This document shows, in pieces, positions 27,943 to 35,643 of a stretch of 54,112 bases of DNA. A program made the translations under genes and the position numbers. The DNA lies in assembly GCA_964630305.1 (NCBI GenBank), contig CAZVTR010000012.1, forward strand, positions 1-54,112, given 5' to 3'. The notes under the pieces are model-generated. The model ran no database searches. It was not told the DNA's origin and saw only the letters and a list, made by a program, of their open reading frames with translations. The first letter of the stretch is position 1. Each line of letters begins with the position of its first letter. This stretch comes from JAKPPT01 sp964630305. Its GTDB lineage: Bacteria > Spirochaetota > Spirochaetia > Treponematales > UBA12059.

Positions 27943-28917
27943 TTATTTAGAGTGAGGCAGATAGACATTCCAACTAGTTTTCACCAGTGTTTCTACATCA
28001 GAATAGCGAGCCTTCCATCCCAGGAGTTTCTGCGCTAGCTGAGATCCAGCAACCAGTTTTGCCGGATCCCCGGGTCGTCTTGCAGTAATTACTGCAGGTA
28101 TTGGTTTACCGGTAATACGCCGTGCTTGTTCAAGAATCTCTAGCACTGATATGCCTTCTTCTGAGCCTAAATTAACAATGAGGCTAGCATCATTTTTTTT
28201 CATATAGTCTAATGCAGCAACATGACCAACCGCTAAATCTGAAACATGGACATAGTCACGAATACCGGTTCCATCTTTAGTCGGATAATCGTTGCCAAAA
28301 ATCTGTAATTCTTTTCGCTTGCCTATTGCTACTTCCATAATGACAGGAAGCAGATTAGCTGGATTTTTTTCGAGTCCGCGGATTCGCCCCTCTGGGTCAT
28401 AACCAGCTGCATTAAAGTACCGCAATGCGGCATACCGTATTCCTTTTAATTTATCATACCAGGATAGAATCCGTTCGATCTCTAACTTTGTAAAACCATA
28501 AAAATTTTCTGGATTAGTTGGGTGCTTTTCATCAATCGGCAGATATGATGGCTCACCATACACAGCTGCTGAACTTGAAAACACAAAATACTTTACTCCA
28601 TGTGCCACCATCGCATTGAGCACATTGATAGTACCTGCAATATTATTAGAAGCATATTTTTCAGGCACTAGCATTGATTCCCCAGCAGCCTTAAAAGCTG
28701 CGAGATGTACAACGACATCATAGCCATTGCGCATTTCCTTAGAAAGCGCATCATAATCCATGATATCGCCTTCAACAAACCGTTCTTGGGGAAAAATATT
28801 GTCTTTTGTTCCAGAAGAAAGATTATCAAACACGGTTACTTCATGTCCCGCGGTTAGAAACTCGAGACATACATGACTTCCAATATAGCCAGCACCGCCG
28901 AGTATTAATGCTTTCAT
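27943..28917 (-). CDS. galE: UDP-glucose 4-epimerase
   Basis: NAD-dependent interconversion of UDP-glucose and UDP-galactose, 324 residues. GGAGYIGSHVCLEFL at the N-terminus is the Rossmann motif, and SSSAAVYGEPSYLP with YGFTKLEIE supplies the Ser and the Tyr-x-x-x-Lys pair. RYFNAAGYDPEGRI and the C-terminal ARRPGDPAKLVA are typical of GalE. It follows the HD-GYP regulator by 24 nt on the same strand. With ugd it suggests nucleotide-sugar supply for surface glycans. Confidence 0.93.
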   Translation of the reverse strand: MKALILGGAGYIGSHVCLEFLTAGHEVTVFDNLSSGTKDNIFPQERFVEGDIMDYDALSKEMRNGYDVVVHLAAFKAAGESMLVPEKYASNNIAGTINVLNAMVAHGVKYFVFSSSAAVYGEPSYLPIDEKHPTNPENFYGFTKLEIERILSWYDKLKGIRYAALRYFNAAGYDPEGRIRGLEKNPANLLPVIMEVAIGKRKELQIFGNDYPTKDGTGIRDYVHVSDLAVGHVAALDYMKKNDASLIVNLGSEEGISVLEILEQARRITGKPIPAVITARRPGDPAKLVAGSQLAQKLLGWKARYSDVETLVKTSWNVYLPHSK

Positions 28918-28941
28918 AAAATCCTCACTCTCTCTGATAAT

Positions 28942-30480
28942 TTAATTAGGGAACGCTTCTCGAATTTTTAGAAATTGATCAATATTTTCTAAAAACATGT
29001 GAGTCAATTCAGGATCAAATTGTTTCCCCATGTTATCTTTTATATACAGCAATGCATCTTTTACTTCCCATGCTGAGCGATATACTCTATTCGATGTCAG
29101 AGCATCAAACACATCAGCAATTGCGACAATTCGCGCAGCTTTATCAATTTCCTCACCTTTAAGACCTTTTGGATACCCAGAACCATCCCAATGTTCATGG
29201 TGCTGCTCAGCTATAGTTAACGCAAGCTTGAATAGTTTCCGGCGGGAAAATTTCATCATCTCAGCACCATAACTTGTATGCCGCTTCATCTCTTCAAATT
29301 CTGCATTATCAAGCCTGCCTGCTTTATTGAGTACCATATCAGGTATTGCAATTTTCCCAATATCATGAACCGCACTGGCAACAAAAATCATTTCACTCTC
29401 TACTTCATCAAGTCCTGCTAATTCTGCTAATAGTCTTGCATACTCAGCAACACGTTTTACATGATTTCCTGTTTCCTGAGACCGCCGCTCTATAATATCA
29501 CCGAGGGTAAATATTAATTCTTGATGATTTTCTTCTATTTCTTGGTTGAGATAGATATTTTCAAATGCAATTGCGACGTTTACACAGTATATACGAATAA
29601 GCTCCAGATCCAACTCATTCAAATTGAAACATCCATCTAGGTATAAGATATTTTGGCTTCCTGATTTTGTTTCAATATATCCCGCATACATGTTAGATTG
29701 ATAGAGTGATTCATGGCTTCTATATGCACTATAGATTAGCTTTTGCGCTGGTTCTGGGAGTACTTCTTCGATACGTTTCCCTATACCATGCTGATAGATT
29801 CCTGTAGCAGCTAAAATGGTAAAACCGTCATCTTCACGAGCAGCAGTGATACCGCCAATAGTAGAGTAGATTGCATCGTTGTCCATATTAAGGAGACTGC
29901 AGAGTTGTTCCAGAACTCCAGAAGCAAATTTTTTAAGTGACTGTATCTCAAAAATTCGGCTCGATGCTTTGATAATTTTTTCTAGACCTTTGCGGCTTCT
30001 ATCGATAGTTACAATATCACGGTATGACCGAATAGTTGCTACCATTGTAGTAAAAAGCTTTTGTGCGGTAAGTTCTGTTTTTTCTTTATAATCATTGATA
30101 TCGTATTCCAAAATGACATTGGCTTCCGGTGCACGTCCAGGCTGTCCAGTGCGAAGAATAATGCGCACCAGATGATTTTTTAGATCTTCTCGAATATAAC
30201 GAACGAGCTTAAGACCAGAGTCATCGCGCTCCATCACCACATCGAGTAGTACAACTGCAATATCGTTGTGCCGATTAAGTAAATTTCTGGCTTCTGCTTC
30301 AGAATATGCTGATAAAAACTCAAGTTTTCGATTATTAAACAAAAAATCGCTTAACACAAGCTTTGTTACATGATGAACTTCTTCTTCATCATCGACAATT
30401 AATACTTTCCAGAGACCTTGTGTTACAGGCAGATCTTTACAAGATTCATCTGCAAACATCATGGAATCATTCTGCGTGTT
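28942..30480 (-). CDS. Response regulator with DUF3369-like and HD-GYP output domains
   Basis: Predicted phosphorylation-controlled cyclic-di-GMP phosphodiesterase, 512 residues. The receiver domain WKVLIVDDEEEVH...VVLLDVVM has the phosphoacceptor Asp. A middle domain of about 170 residues resembles DUF3369. The C-terminal HD-GYP domain has AVHDIGK and HHEHWDGSGYPKG. The ATG at 30480 with GGAG upstream is preferred over the extension to 30525. Its start overlaps the histidine kinase stop codon by 14 nt, so the two form a cognate pair without a DNA-binding output. Confidence 0.9.
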   Translation of the reverse strand, partial: NTQNDSMMFADESCKDLPVTQGLWKVLIVDDEEEVHHVTKLVLSDFLFNNRKLEFLSAYSEAEARNLLNRHNDIAVVLLDVVMERDDSGLKLVRYIREDLKNHLVRIILRTGQPGRAPEANVILEYDINDYKEKTELTAQKLFTTMVATIRSYRDIVTIDRSRKGLEKIIKASSRIFEIQSLKKFASGVLEQLCSLLNMDNDAIYSTIGGITAAREDDGFTILAATGIYQHGIGKRIEEVLPEPAQKLIYSAYRSHESLYQSNMYAGYIETKSGSQNILYLDGCFNLNELDLELIRIYCVNVAIAFENIYLNQEIEENHQELIFTLGDIIERRSQETGNHVKRVAEYARLLAELAGLDEVESEMIFVASAVHDIGKIAIPDMVLNKAGRLDNAEFEEMKRHTSYGAEMMKFSRRKLFKLALTIAEQHHEHWDGSGYPKGLKGEEIDKAARIVAIADVFDALTSNRVYRSAWEVKDALLYIKDNMGKQFDPELTHMFLENIDQFLKIREAFPN

Positions 30481-32002
30481 CATTACTATCTCCATCCAAT
30501 TCTGTAACGACAAGCGGCAATTCAATTGTAAATGTTGTACCTGACTTTATTTTACTTGTAACAGAAATACTTCCGCCAAGCCGCGAAACAATATTATTAA
30601 TAATATATAAACCTAAACCGCTTCCACCGCTATCACGCTTAGTGGTATAAAACGGTTCAAATATCTTTTTTACATCTTCTTCTGGTATACCGCAGCCATC
30701 ATCTGCAAATTGTAATATAAGTTTGTTATTTTGTACATACGCTCGTATAGAAATTTCACCAGCCTGACCATCTGGATACGCATGTATCAAGGCATTTATT
30801 AAAAGATTTGTAATAATTTGAGAAAGCATACCTGGATAGCCAGTCCAAAACAAATCAGCAGGCACTTCAAGGTTAATTGTATGCGGAGTTTTCTTAAGCT
30901 TTGGCCTCAGACTAAATATGATTTCTCCAATGTACTCTCTGACATTGATTGTCCGTAAATCATCTTTATTTTGATCTACTGCTATCTGTTTAAATGACTG
31001 TACAAAATCAGATGCTCGATGCAGATTAGTTATTAGAATGCCGATTGTTTCACCAGCATCATTAAGAAATCGTTCAAAATCGGAACGAGTCAACTTTGAT
31101 TCATTTGAAAGCTTTTGAATTGTTTCAAGACGTTCCATGAGATGAGTTGCAGCCGTTAAGCTGACCCCAACCGGAGTGTTTACTTCATGTGCCACCCCTG
31201 CTGTAAGACTGCCTAAAACAGCGAGCTTCTCTGCTTCAATGAGCCTTGCAGTGCGTTCTTTTACTATGGATTCAAGTTCGCTTGAATACTGTTCTATAAG
31301 CTCCGCCATTTCATTAAATGTTCTTGAAAGAATGCCTATTTCATCGGCACGATTTTCAATACGAGTAATACGGACATCAAAATGTTTTTCCCTAAAGCTA
31401 TTAACAATAGTGCTGATATATAGAATAGGTTTAATTACTATTCTTCTTAAATAAAACAATAATACCAACAATTCAATAAGTGTAATACCGACAATACCCA
31501 AAAATGTAAAAAACATATCATCTTTGAGCTTTGCAAAAACAGTTGCATAACTAAAACCTATTTCAAGGATACCAAGCCTATAGCCTTCTTTTTTTAGTTC
31601 AACAAACACAGTTTTGTCACCTTTACTGAGAGGACGCTCCTGTGATTTAACATTGAATTGTTTAATATTTCCATCAGAAAGCCTTTCTAATCCCCAAAAA
31701 ACATTCCCCTGTTCATCCCATAGAATAATATATTGAATACGACGATCAACTATTTCTGTCCGCATTATTGAATCGACAAGGCTATATGAAAAAATCCACA
31801 CTGGTTCAAGTATAGCATTTGCGATACGATCTTTTATTTGTATCGTTTCATTTTGAAGACTTTTCAATGTAGACTGATACTGCAGATAATATGTTGCGAG
31901 TGAAATAATAAAAATCAATACAATCATGAGGATAATAGCAATAAGAAAGACCCGTGCAGAAATTGAATTAATCTTCAAGGGGAAATCGATGTTTCTTAAC
32001 AC
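30467..32002 (-). CDS. Membrane sensor histidine kinase
   Basis: A 511-residue kinase. An N-terminal membrane helix (VFLIAIILMIVLIFIISLAT) precedes an extracytoplasmic sensor of about 130 residues, then a second helix near residue 170, a HAMP linker, and a dimerisation/phosphorylation domain with His in GVAHEVNTPVG. The ATP-binding domain has NLLINALIHAYP (N box), DDGCGIPEE (G1), FEPFYTTK and GSGLGLYI. It overlaps the HD-GYP response regulator gene, which is its likely partner. The ligand is unknown. Confidence 0.92.
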   Translation of the reverse strand: MLRNIDFPLKINSISARVFLIAIILMIVLIFIISLATYYLQYQSTLKSLQNETIQIKDRIANAILEPVWIFSYSLVDSIMRTEIVDRRIQYIILWDEQGNVFWGLERLSDGNIKQFNVKSQERPLSKGDKTVFVELKKEGYRLGILEIGFSYATVFAKLKDDMFFTFLGIVGITLIELLVLLFYLRRIVIKPILYISTIVNSFREKHFDVRITRIENRADEIGILSRTFNEMAELIEQYSSELESIVKERTARLIEAEKLAVLGSLTAGVAHEVNTPVGVSLTAATHLMERLETIQKLSNESKLTRSDFERFLNDAGETIGILITNLHRASDFVQSFKQIAVDQNKDDLRTINVREYIGEIIFSLRPKLKKTPHTINLEVPADLFWTGYPGMLSQIITNLLINALIHAYPDGQAGEISIRAYVQNNKLILQFADDGCGIPEEDVKKIFEPFYTTKRDSGGSGLGLYIINNIVSRLGGSISVTSKIKSGTTFTIELPLVVTELDGDSNEHAE

Positions 32003-32250
32003 ACATCAGCCTCGCAGTATAATATTCACTTAATTCAATCACTAGTGTACTATATTTTACCTACAAAAAACAGTATAATCCAGATCAATCTGAAGTTTTA
32101 TTATATTTTAAGAAAATATGCGCAAATTGTAATATTGCAAACCAGTGTTGCCGAAGAAACTAGATTTAAACTTTATAATTATTTTTAAGCTATCAGCTTC
32201 TTAATACACTATTTTTTAGTATCTGATTTATTTTATAACTGAAATTGATA
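32003..32250. other. Non-coding stretch upstream of the histidine kinase
   Basis: AT-rich sequence without a credible reading frame. It should hold the kinase-regulator promoter, but no clear -35/-10 pair stands out. With the terminator at 32251-32303 it makes up most of a 332-nt gap between genes. Confidence 0.5.
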
Positions 32251-32303
32251 TTTAAAAGCTCCTAATATAAAAACTTGATACAAAATGATTAGGAGCTTTT
32301 AAA
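32251..32303 (-). terminator. Inverted repeat, likely terminator after the CxxC protein gene
   Basis: TTTAAAAGCTCCTAAT and ATTAGGAGCTTTTAAA are perfect 16-bp arms with a 21-nt loop. The arms end in T/A runs on both sides, so it could work on either strand. It lies 31 nt past the stop codon at 32335. Confidence 0.55.
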
Positions 32304-32334
32304 GCTAAACGTGCTCTATTAAAAATAGCAAAGG

Positions 32335-32523
32335 CTATTTTAATGCAAAAAAATGCTCACAACTACTGTCACCTTTTGTCTTTTTATGAAGCATAAGACA
32401 ATTACCTTCTCGTTTTACATCAACTTTAATCTGCTTCTTTTCCGGATAATATGTGCGCTGACCTTCCCATTGAATACATGCGTAGCACCGTTTGACTCCA
32501 GCTTCTTTTAAGTCTTGTGACAT
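32335..32523 (-). CDS. Small cysteine-containing protein, possible metal binder
   Basis: A 62-residue protein starting MSQDLKEAGVKRCYACIQWE. The ATG at 32523 has GGAGGAAAAA directly upstream, a strong argument that it is real. Four cysteines at residues 13, 16, 42 and 55, the first two as CYAC, could bind zinc or another metal. No family is recognised. It is followed by an inverted-repeat terminator and preceded by the HAD phosphatase gene on the same strand. Confidence 0.65.
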   Translation of the reverse strand: MSQDLKEAGVKRCYACIQWEGQRTYYPEKKQIKVDVKREGNCLMLHKKTKGDSSCEHFFALK

Positions 32524-32574
32524 TTTTTCCTCCATCACACTTTTTCAGGGTAAGAATCCCCATATAATTTTCGG

Positions 32575-33393
32575 TTATATTGAATCCAAAATAAAATGCT
32601 TTAATAATTCTGCCACAGCCCCATCATAATGATTATTTTTTGCTATATAATCAGCTTGAGCTAATACATCAGGGTTTGCATCATTCGGAGCGCATCCTAT
32701 TCCTGCCCAAGAAATCATGCCAAGATCATTCCAGGAATCCCCTATAGCCATAGTTTCTTCCTGTCTAAAGCCGTATTTTGCTGCAACCCAAGAGAGCGCT
32801 GTACCTTTATCTGCACCAAGTGGTAGAAGTTCTAAAAAATATGGTTTGGACAAGATTAAATGAGCAATACCATCCAACTGTCTTTTTAATACAGTCATCA
32901 CCTTTTTTAATAATTCTGGTTCACCACATGTTAATATTTTACTTCTGTTTTCAGCCCACAATTCGCCATTATAATTTTGCAATCGGTTTGGTAATCCTGT
33001 AAGCGCAGTATCTTTATTAGTCCAATCATTTTTTTCTGTTACAATAATACAATCATCTTCATACACTTGCGCTGGCAACCCAACAGACATAACTGCATTT
33101 ACACATATTTTAACTTGTTCAGGCGTAAAAGCATGCCGCTCTATGATCGTCTTACTGTCTATATCCCGGATTTCTGCCCCATTCATGCAGATAATAGGAA
33201 ATTTCCTGCCAATCATTCCTAGTTCCTCAGCATAGGGGCGCATCGATTGAATAGTCCTGCCCGAAGCAAGTACAACCATTACTCCAGCATTGATAGTACG
33301 AATTATAGTAAGCCGATTTACCGGAGATATCGATCTATCCGGATTAAGCAGAGTATCATCAAGATCAATTGCAACTAGTTTTATAGCCATTGG
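32575..33393 (-). CDS. HAD-superfamily hydrolase, Cof subfamily
   Basis: Predicted phosphatase acting on small phosphorylated metabolites, 272 residues. The nucleophile motif is DLDDTLL near the N-terminus, motif II is LASGRT, motif III is the Lys in LGADKGTALSW, and motif IV is GDSWNDLGMI. The C2-type cap lies between. The ATG at 33393 (MAIKLVAIDLDD) matches family starts but lacks a clear ribosome-binding site; a TTG at 33429 would add 12 residues. Substrate cannot be deduced. Confidence 0.85.
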   Translation of the reverse strand, partial: PMAIKLVAIDLDDTLLNPDRSISPVNRLTIIRTINAGVMVVLASGRTIQSMRPYAEELGMIGRKFPIICMNGAEIRDIDSKTIIERHAFTPEQVKICVNAVMSVGLPAQVYEDDCIIVTEKNDWTNKDTALTGLPNRLQNYNGELWAENRSKILTCGEPELLKKVMTVLKRQLDGIAHLILSKPYFLELLPLGADKGTALSWVAAKYGFRQEETMAIGDSWNDLGMISWAGIGCAPNDANPDVLAQADYIAKNNHYDGAVAELLKHFILDSI

Positions 33394-33473
33394 GCTTATA
33401 CTATACTTGAAATTGATATTTTTATTCAATGGTATCGATGCTTGCTCTATAGCTTCATTTGCTGATGAGCATA

Positions 33474-34568
33474 TTAATGCATTTCACTATCTGTACCTAA
33501 TAAAAACAGAGTTATATCATCTTCAAAAACCGGATTTTCCATAAACTGGATGAGCTCGGTTAGTATTGTGTCCGCTATAGTATCAAGTGACAGACTTGAA
33601 TTTTCAAGCAAAACCTGCTTTATGCCATCGATACCAAACATTTTTTCATGCGCACCCCGTGATTCGATTATCCCATCGGTAAAAAAACAAAAGATGTCTC
33701 CTGGATGGAATTCTGCAAGAGTGTCCCTGTAGTTAAAATCGTCCATTAATCCTATGATTGGATTGCCGAGAGTCTTCATTTCTGTAAATGAACCATCAAC
33801 GTGCGCAATGAGTTGGCCAGGATGACCTGCATTGCAAAATTCTATTGAATAATTTTTAAAATCAAGTATGCCATAAAAGGCAGTAACATAATGGTTTGTA
33901 GTTATTACTTTTGAAAATTCTTCATTGAGACTTCGTATTACTTTTGAAGGATGTGTATGTTTAGTTTTTAAATAATCAAAGGTACTCTTTATCATGGCGG
34001 TTATAAATGCTGGTGCGATTCCATGTCCTGATACATCGCTAATCATAATACCAAACTGGTATTCATCAATCTGAAAAATGTCAAAATAATCACCTCCGAC
34101 CATCGCCATTGGAATATAGCGATGAGTGCAAGAAAAGAATGAAGTGTCGGGATATGAACGCGGTAACATACTTTTCTGCATTTCTACTGCCAAATTCATT
34201 TCTCGAATTGATTGTTTATTGCGGCGTTCTAAACCATACAATGCTTCCTGAAACTTTATTCGTTCCTTTTTGATTACTTTTTTTGACCGTTTATACGCTT
34301 TTTTAAGCAAATTAAGTTTTTCTTCTACGGAACTATATAAAACTATTTTGTCAGCATCTGGGAAAAGTTGTTTTAAAGCAGCGTGTTCATGGAGTGTCCC
34401 TGTAGTAATATTACAAGAAATATCATGTAATGTTTTATTTTTAAATTTTTCATATTGACTATCTGGTAAAACTGCTATTATATGCTCATCTTTATCTAAG
34501 GCAAAAAGATATCCATGTAAGGAATGGAGTAATTCCTCAAGAAAATTCCTTTCGATTGGTTTAGTCAT
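33474..34568 (-). CDS. RsbU/SpoIIE-type PP2C serine phosphatase
   Basis: Predicted phosphatase of a partner-switching pathway, 364 residues. A poorly conserved N-terminal sensor-like part of about 85 residues is followed by a helical linker rich in Lys/Arg and the PP2C domain. Its metal-binding motifs are MVGGDYFDIF, ISDVSGHGIAPAF and FFTDGIIESRG with a final EDDITLFLL. No anti-sigma or antagonist gene lies next to it. Two exact AGGGACACTC copies are inside the gene, read as YRDTLA and TGTLHE. Confidence 0.87.
   Translation of the reverse strand: MTKPIERNFLEELLHSLHGYLFALDKDEHIIAVLPDSQYEKFKNKTLHDISCNITTGTLHEHAALKQLFPDADKIVLYSSVEEKLNLLKKAYKRSKKVIKKERIKFQEALYGLERRNKQSIREMNLAVEMQKSMLPRSYPDTSFFSCTHRYIPMAMVGGDYFDIFQIDEYQFGIMISDVSGHGIAPAFITAMIKSTFDYLKTKHTHPSKVIRSLNEEFSKVITTNHYVTAFYGILDFKNYSIEFCNAGHPGQLIAHVDGSFTEMKTLGNPIIGLMDDFNYRDTLAEFHPGDIFCFFTDGIIESRGAHEKMFGIDGIKQVLLENSSLSLDTIADTILTELIQFMENPVFEDDITLFLLGTDSEMH
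33719..33728 (-). repeat. AGGGACACTC motif copy (inside PP2C gene)
   Basis: Exact core, extended to AGGGACACTCTTGCA, a 15-mer shared with the copies at 35576 and 36336. Read as R-D-T-L in the host gene. Confidence 0.88.
34392..34401 (-). repeat. AGGGACACTC motif copy (inside PP2C gene, second)
   Basis: Exact core followed by CATG in place of TT. Read as G-T-L in the host gene, a different frame from the first copy. Confidence 0.85.
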
Positions 34569-34644
34569 GTTTTAATTTTAATCTAAAAAAATTGAAAAAG
34601 AAATACCTTATATTGCGATTGATTACAATAATTAATAAGTCAAT

Positions 34645-34654
34645 GAGTGTCCCT
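34645..34654 (-). repeat. AGGGACACTC motif copy (3' of RAYT)
   Basis: Exact core, in the non-coding stretch downstream of the transposase. Inverted relative to the copy at 35413 on the other side of that gene. Confidence 0.9.
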
Positions 34655-34790
34655 TATGTTACTCAGGTTGTGCTATTTTTTAACTTTTCTCTATATCATT
34701 TAGTATAAAAAGAAAATAAATAAGTTTTTTAGAAAAAGGCATGCAAGAACTGTATTTTTTTCATCTCCTAAATGGGTGAATGACAAATAT

Positions 34791-34890
34791 NNNNNNNNNN
34801 NNNNNNNNNNNNNNNNNNNNNNNNNNNNNNNNNNNNNNNNNNNNNNNNNNNNNNNNNNNNNNNNNNNNNNNNNNNNNNNNNNNNNNNNNN
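34791..34890. other. Assembly gap (100 N)
   Basis: Exactly 100 N, so a placeholder of unknown true length. It interrupts the RAYT gene. Confidence 0.99.
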
Positions 34891-35093
34891 TCTAATGTTT
34901 TAATAATGAGATGAAAATGATTATCCATGATAGAAAAATGCTCAATCTTAAATCCCATTTCTGCTTGAAGATGCATAAGAATCCCTAGAAAAAGGTTTTT
35001 GCAAAAAGTACTACTTAGCCGAAACTCTTGGTTATTAATTCGTGCAGTGACATGATATGTTCCTCCTGGTATAAGTTTTCTAGGACTTCGCAT
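34891..35093 (-). CDS. REP-associated tyrosine transposase (RAYT/Y1), N-terminal fragment at gap
   Basis: Sixty-seven residues are readable before the gap. IPGGTYHVTARINN at the N-terminus and the HUH motif NHFHLI (His59 and His61) identify a single-strand Y1 transposase of the IS200/IS605-related RAYT group. The catalytic tyrosine would lie in the missing part. The short frame after the gap (34761-34790) may or may not be its end. RAYTs in other bacteria are linked to dispersed REP sequences. Here the fragment is bracketed by inverted AGGGACACTC copies at 34645 and 35413, and the window's densest cluster of that repeat starts around it. Confidence 0.8.
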
Positions 35094-35412
35094 TTAATCC
35101 TCCTGAAATATGATGGTTTCTATTTAATTAAACACAGTTGTATGCCATTTTGCATGCAAGGCAAACCTAAATTTTTAAAATGTTACGTTTAAATTAGTTA
35201 GTTAAAGCTCAATTAATTATTTAAAAATTGTAAAATAATATCTAGTGCAGATAATTTCGAGGATACATATGAAATGCTCGTAGCAAAAAAATCACCGATA
35301 CGATTTAAGCTTAGACTGATATTTTGATATTTCAATTTTTTTTGGTCTTAATTACATAAGTTATAGAATAATTTGTTTATTTTTTGTAAAATGAGCGAGT
35401 ATCTATTAGATT

Positions 35413-35422
35413 AGGGACACTC
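35413..35422 (+). repeat. AGGGACACTC motif copy (5' of RAYT)
   Basis: Exact core, extended to AGGGACACTCTTG. Right-hand member of the inverted pair around the RAYT gene. Confidence 0.9.
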
Positions 35423-35575
35423 TTGTTGAAAGGCATTATATCAAGGCATTTCTAACAGCCATTATAGTTCAACTAGGTAATTGCTTTTTCAAACGAGAGT
35501 TTTGAGTCTAATAGATAATTTGGTTTCTAAAATCAAGTAAAGCTTATGAAAACATTAGTTTATCAGAGGTATTAG

Positions 35576-35585
35576 AGGGACACTC
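35576..35585 (+). repeat. AGGGACACTC motif copy (5' of ileS)
   Basis: Exact core, extended to AGGGACACTCTTGCA, 58 nt before the ileS ATG. Confidence 0.9.
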
Positions 35586-35643
35586 TTGCAATTACTTGCA
35601 ATTATGCTAAAGTGCCTCAAAAGATACCAAAATAGGAGTAGCT

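Larger units (their letters stand above)
35094..35643. other. Non-coding stretch between RAYT and ileS
   Basis: A 550-nt AT-rich region with no credible gene. It carries two AGGGACACTC copies in the same orientation (35413 and 35576). The ileS promoter should lie at its right end, but no convincing -35/-10 pair is seen. The ileS ribosome-binding site AGGAG is just upstream of 35644. Confidence 0.6.

Noticed and set aside
34761..34790. C-terminal end of the RAYT gene (frame ending HPFRR)
   Set aside because: It is linked to the N-terminal part only through 100 N, so frame and continuity cannot be trusted.
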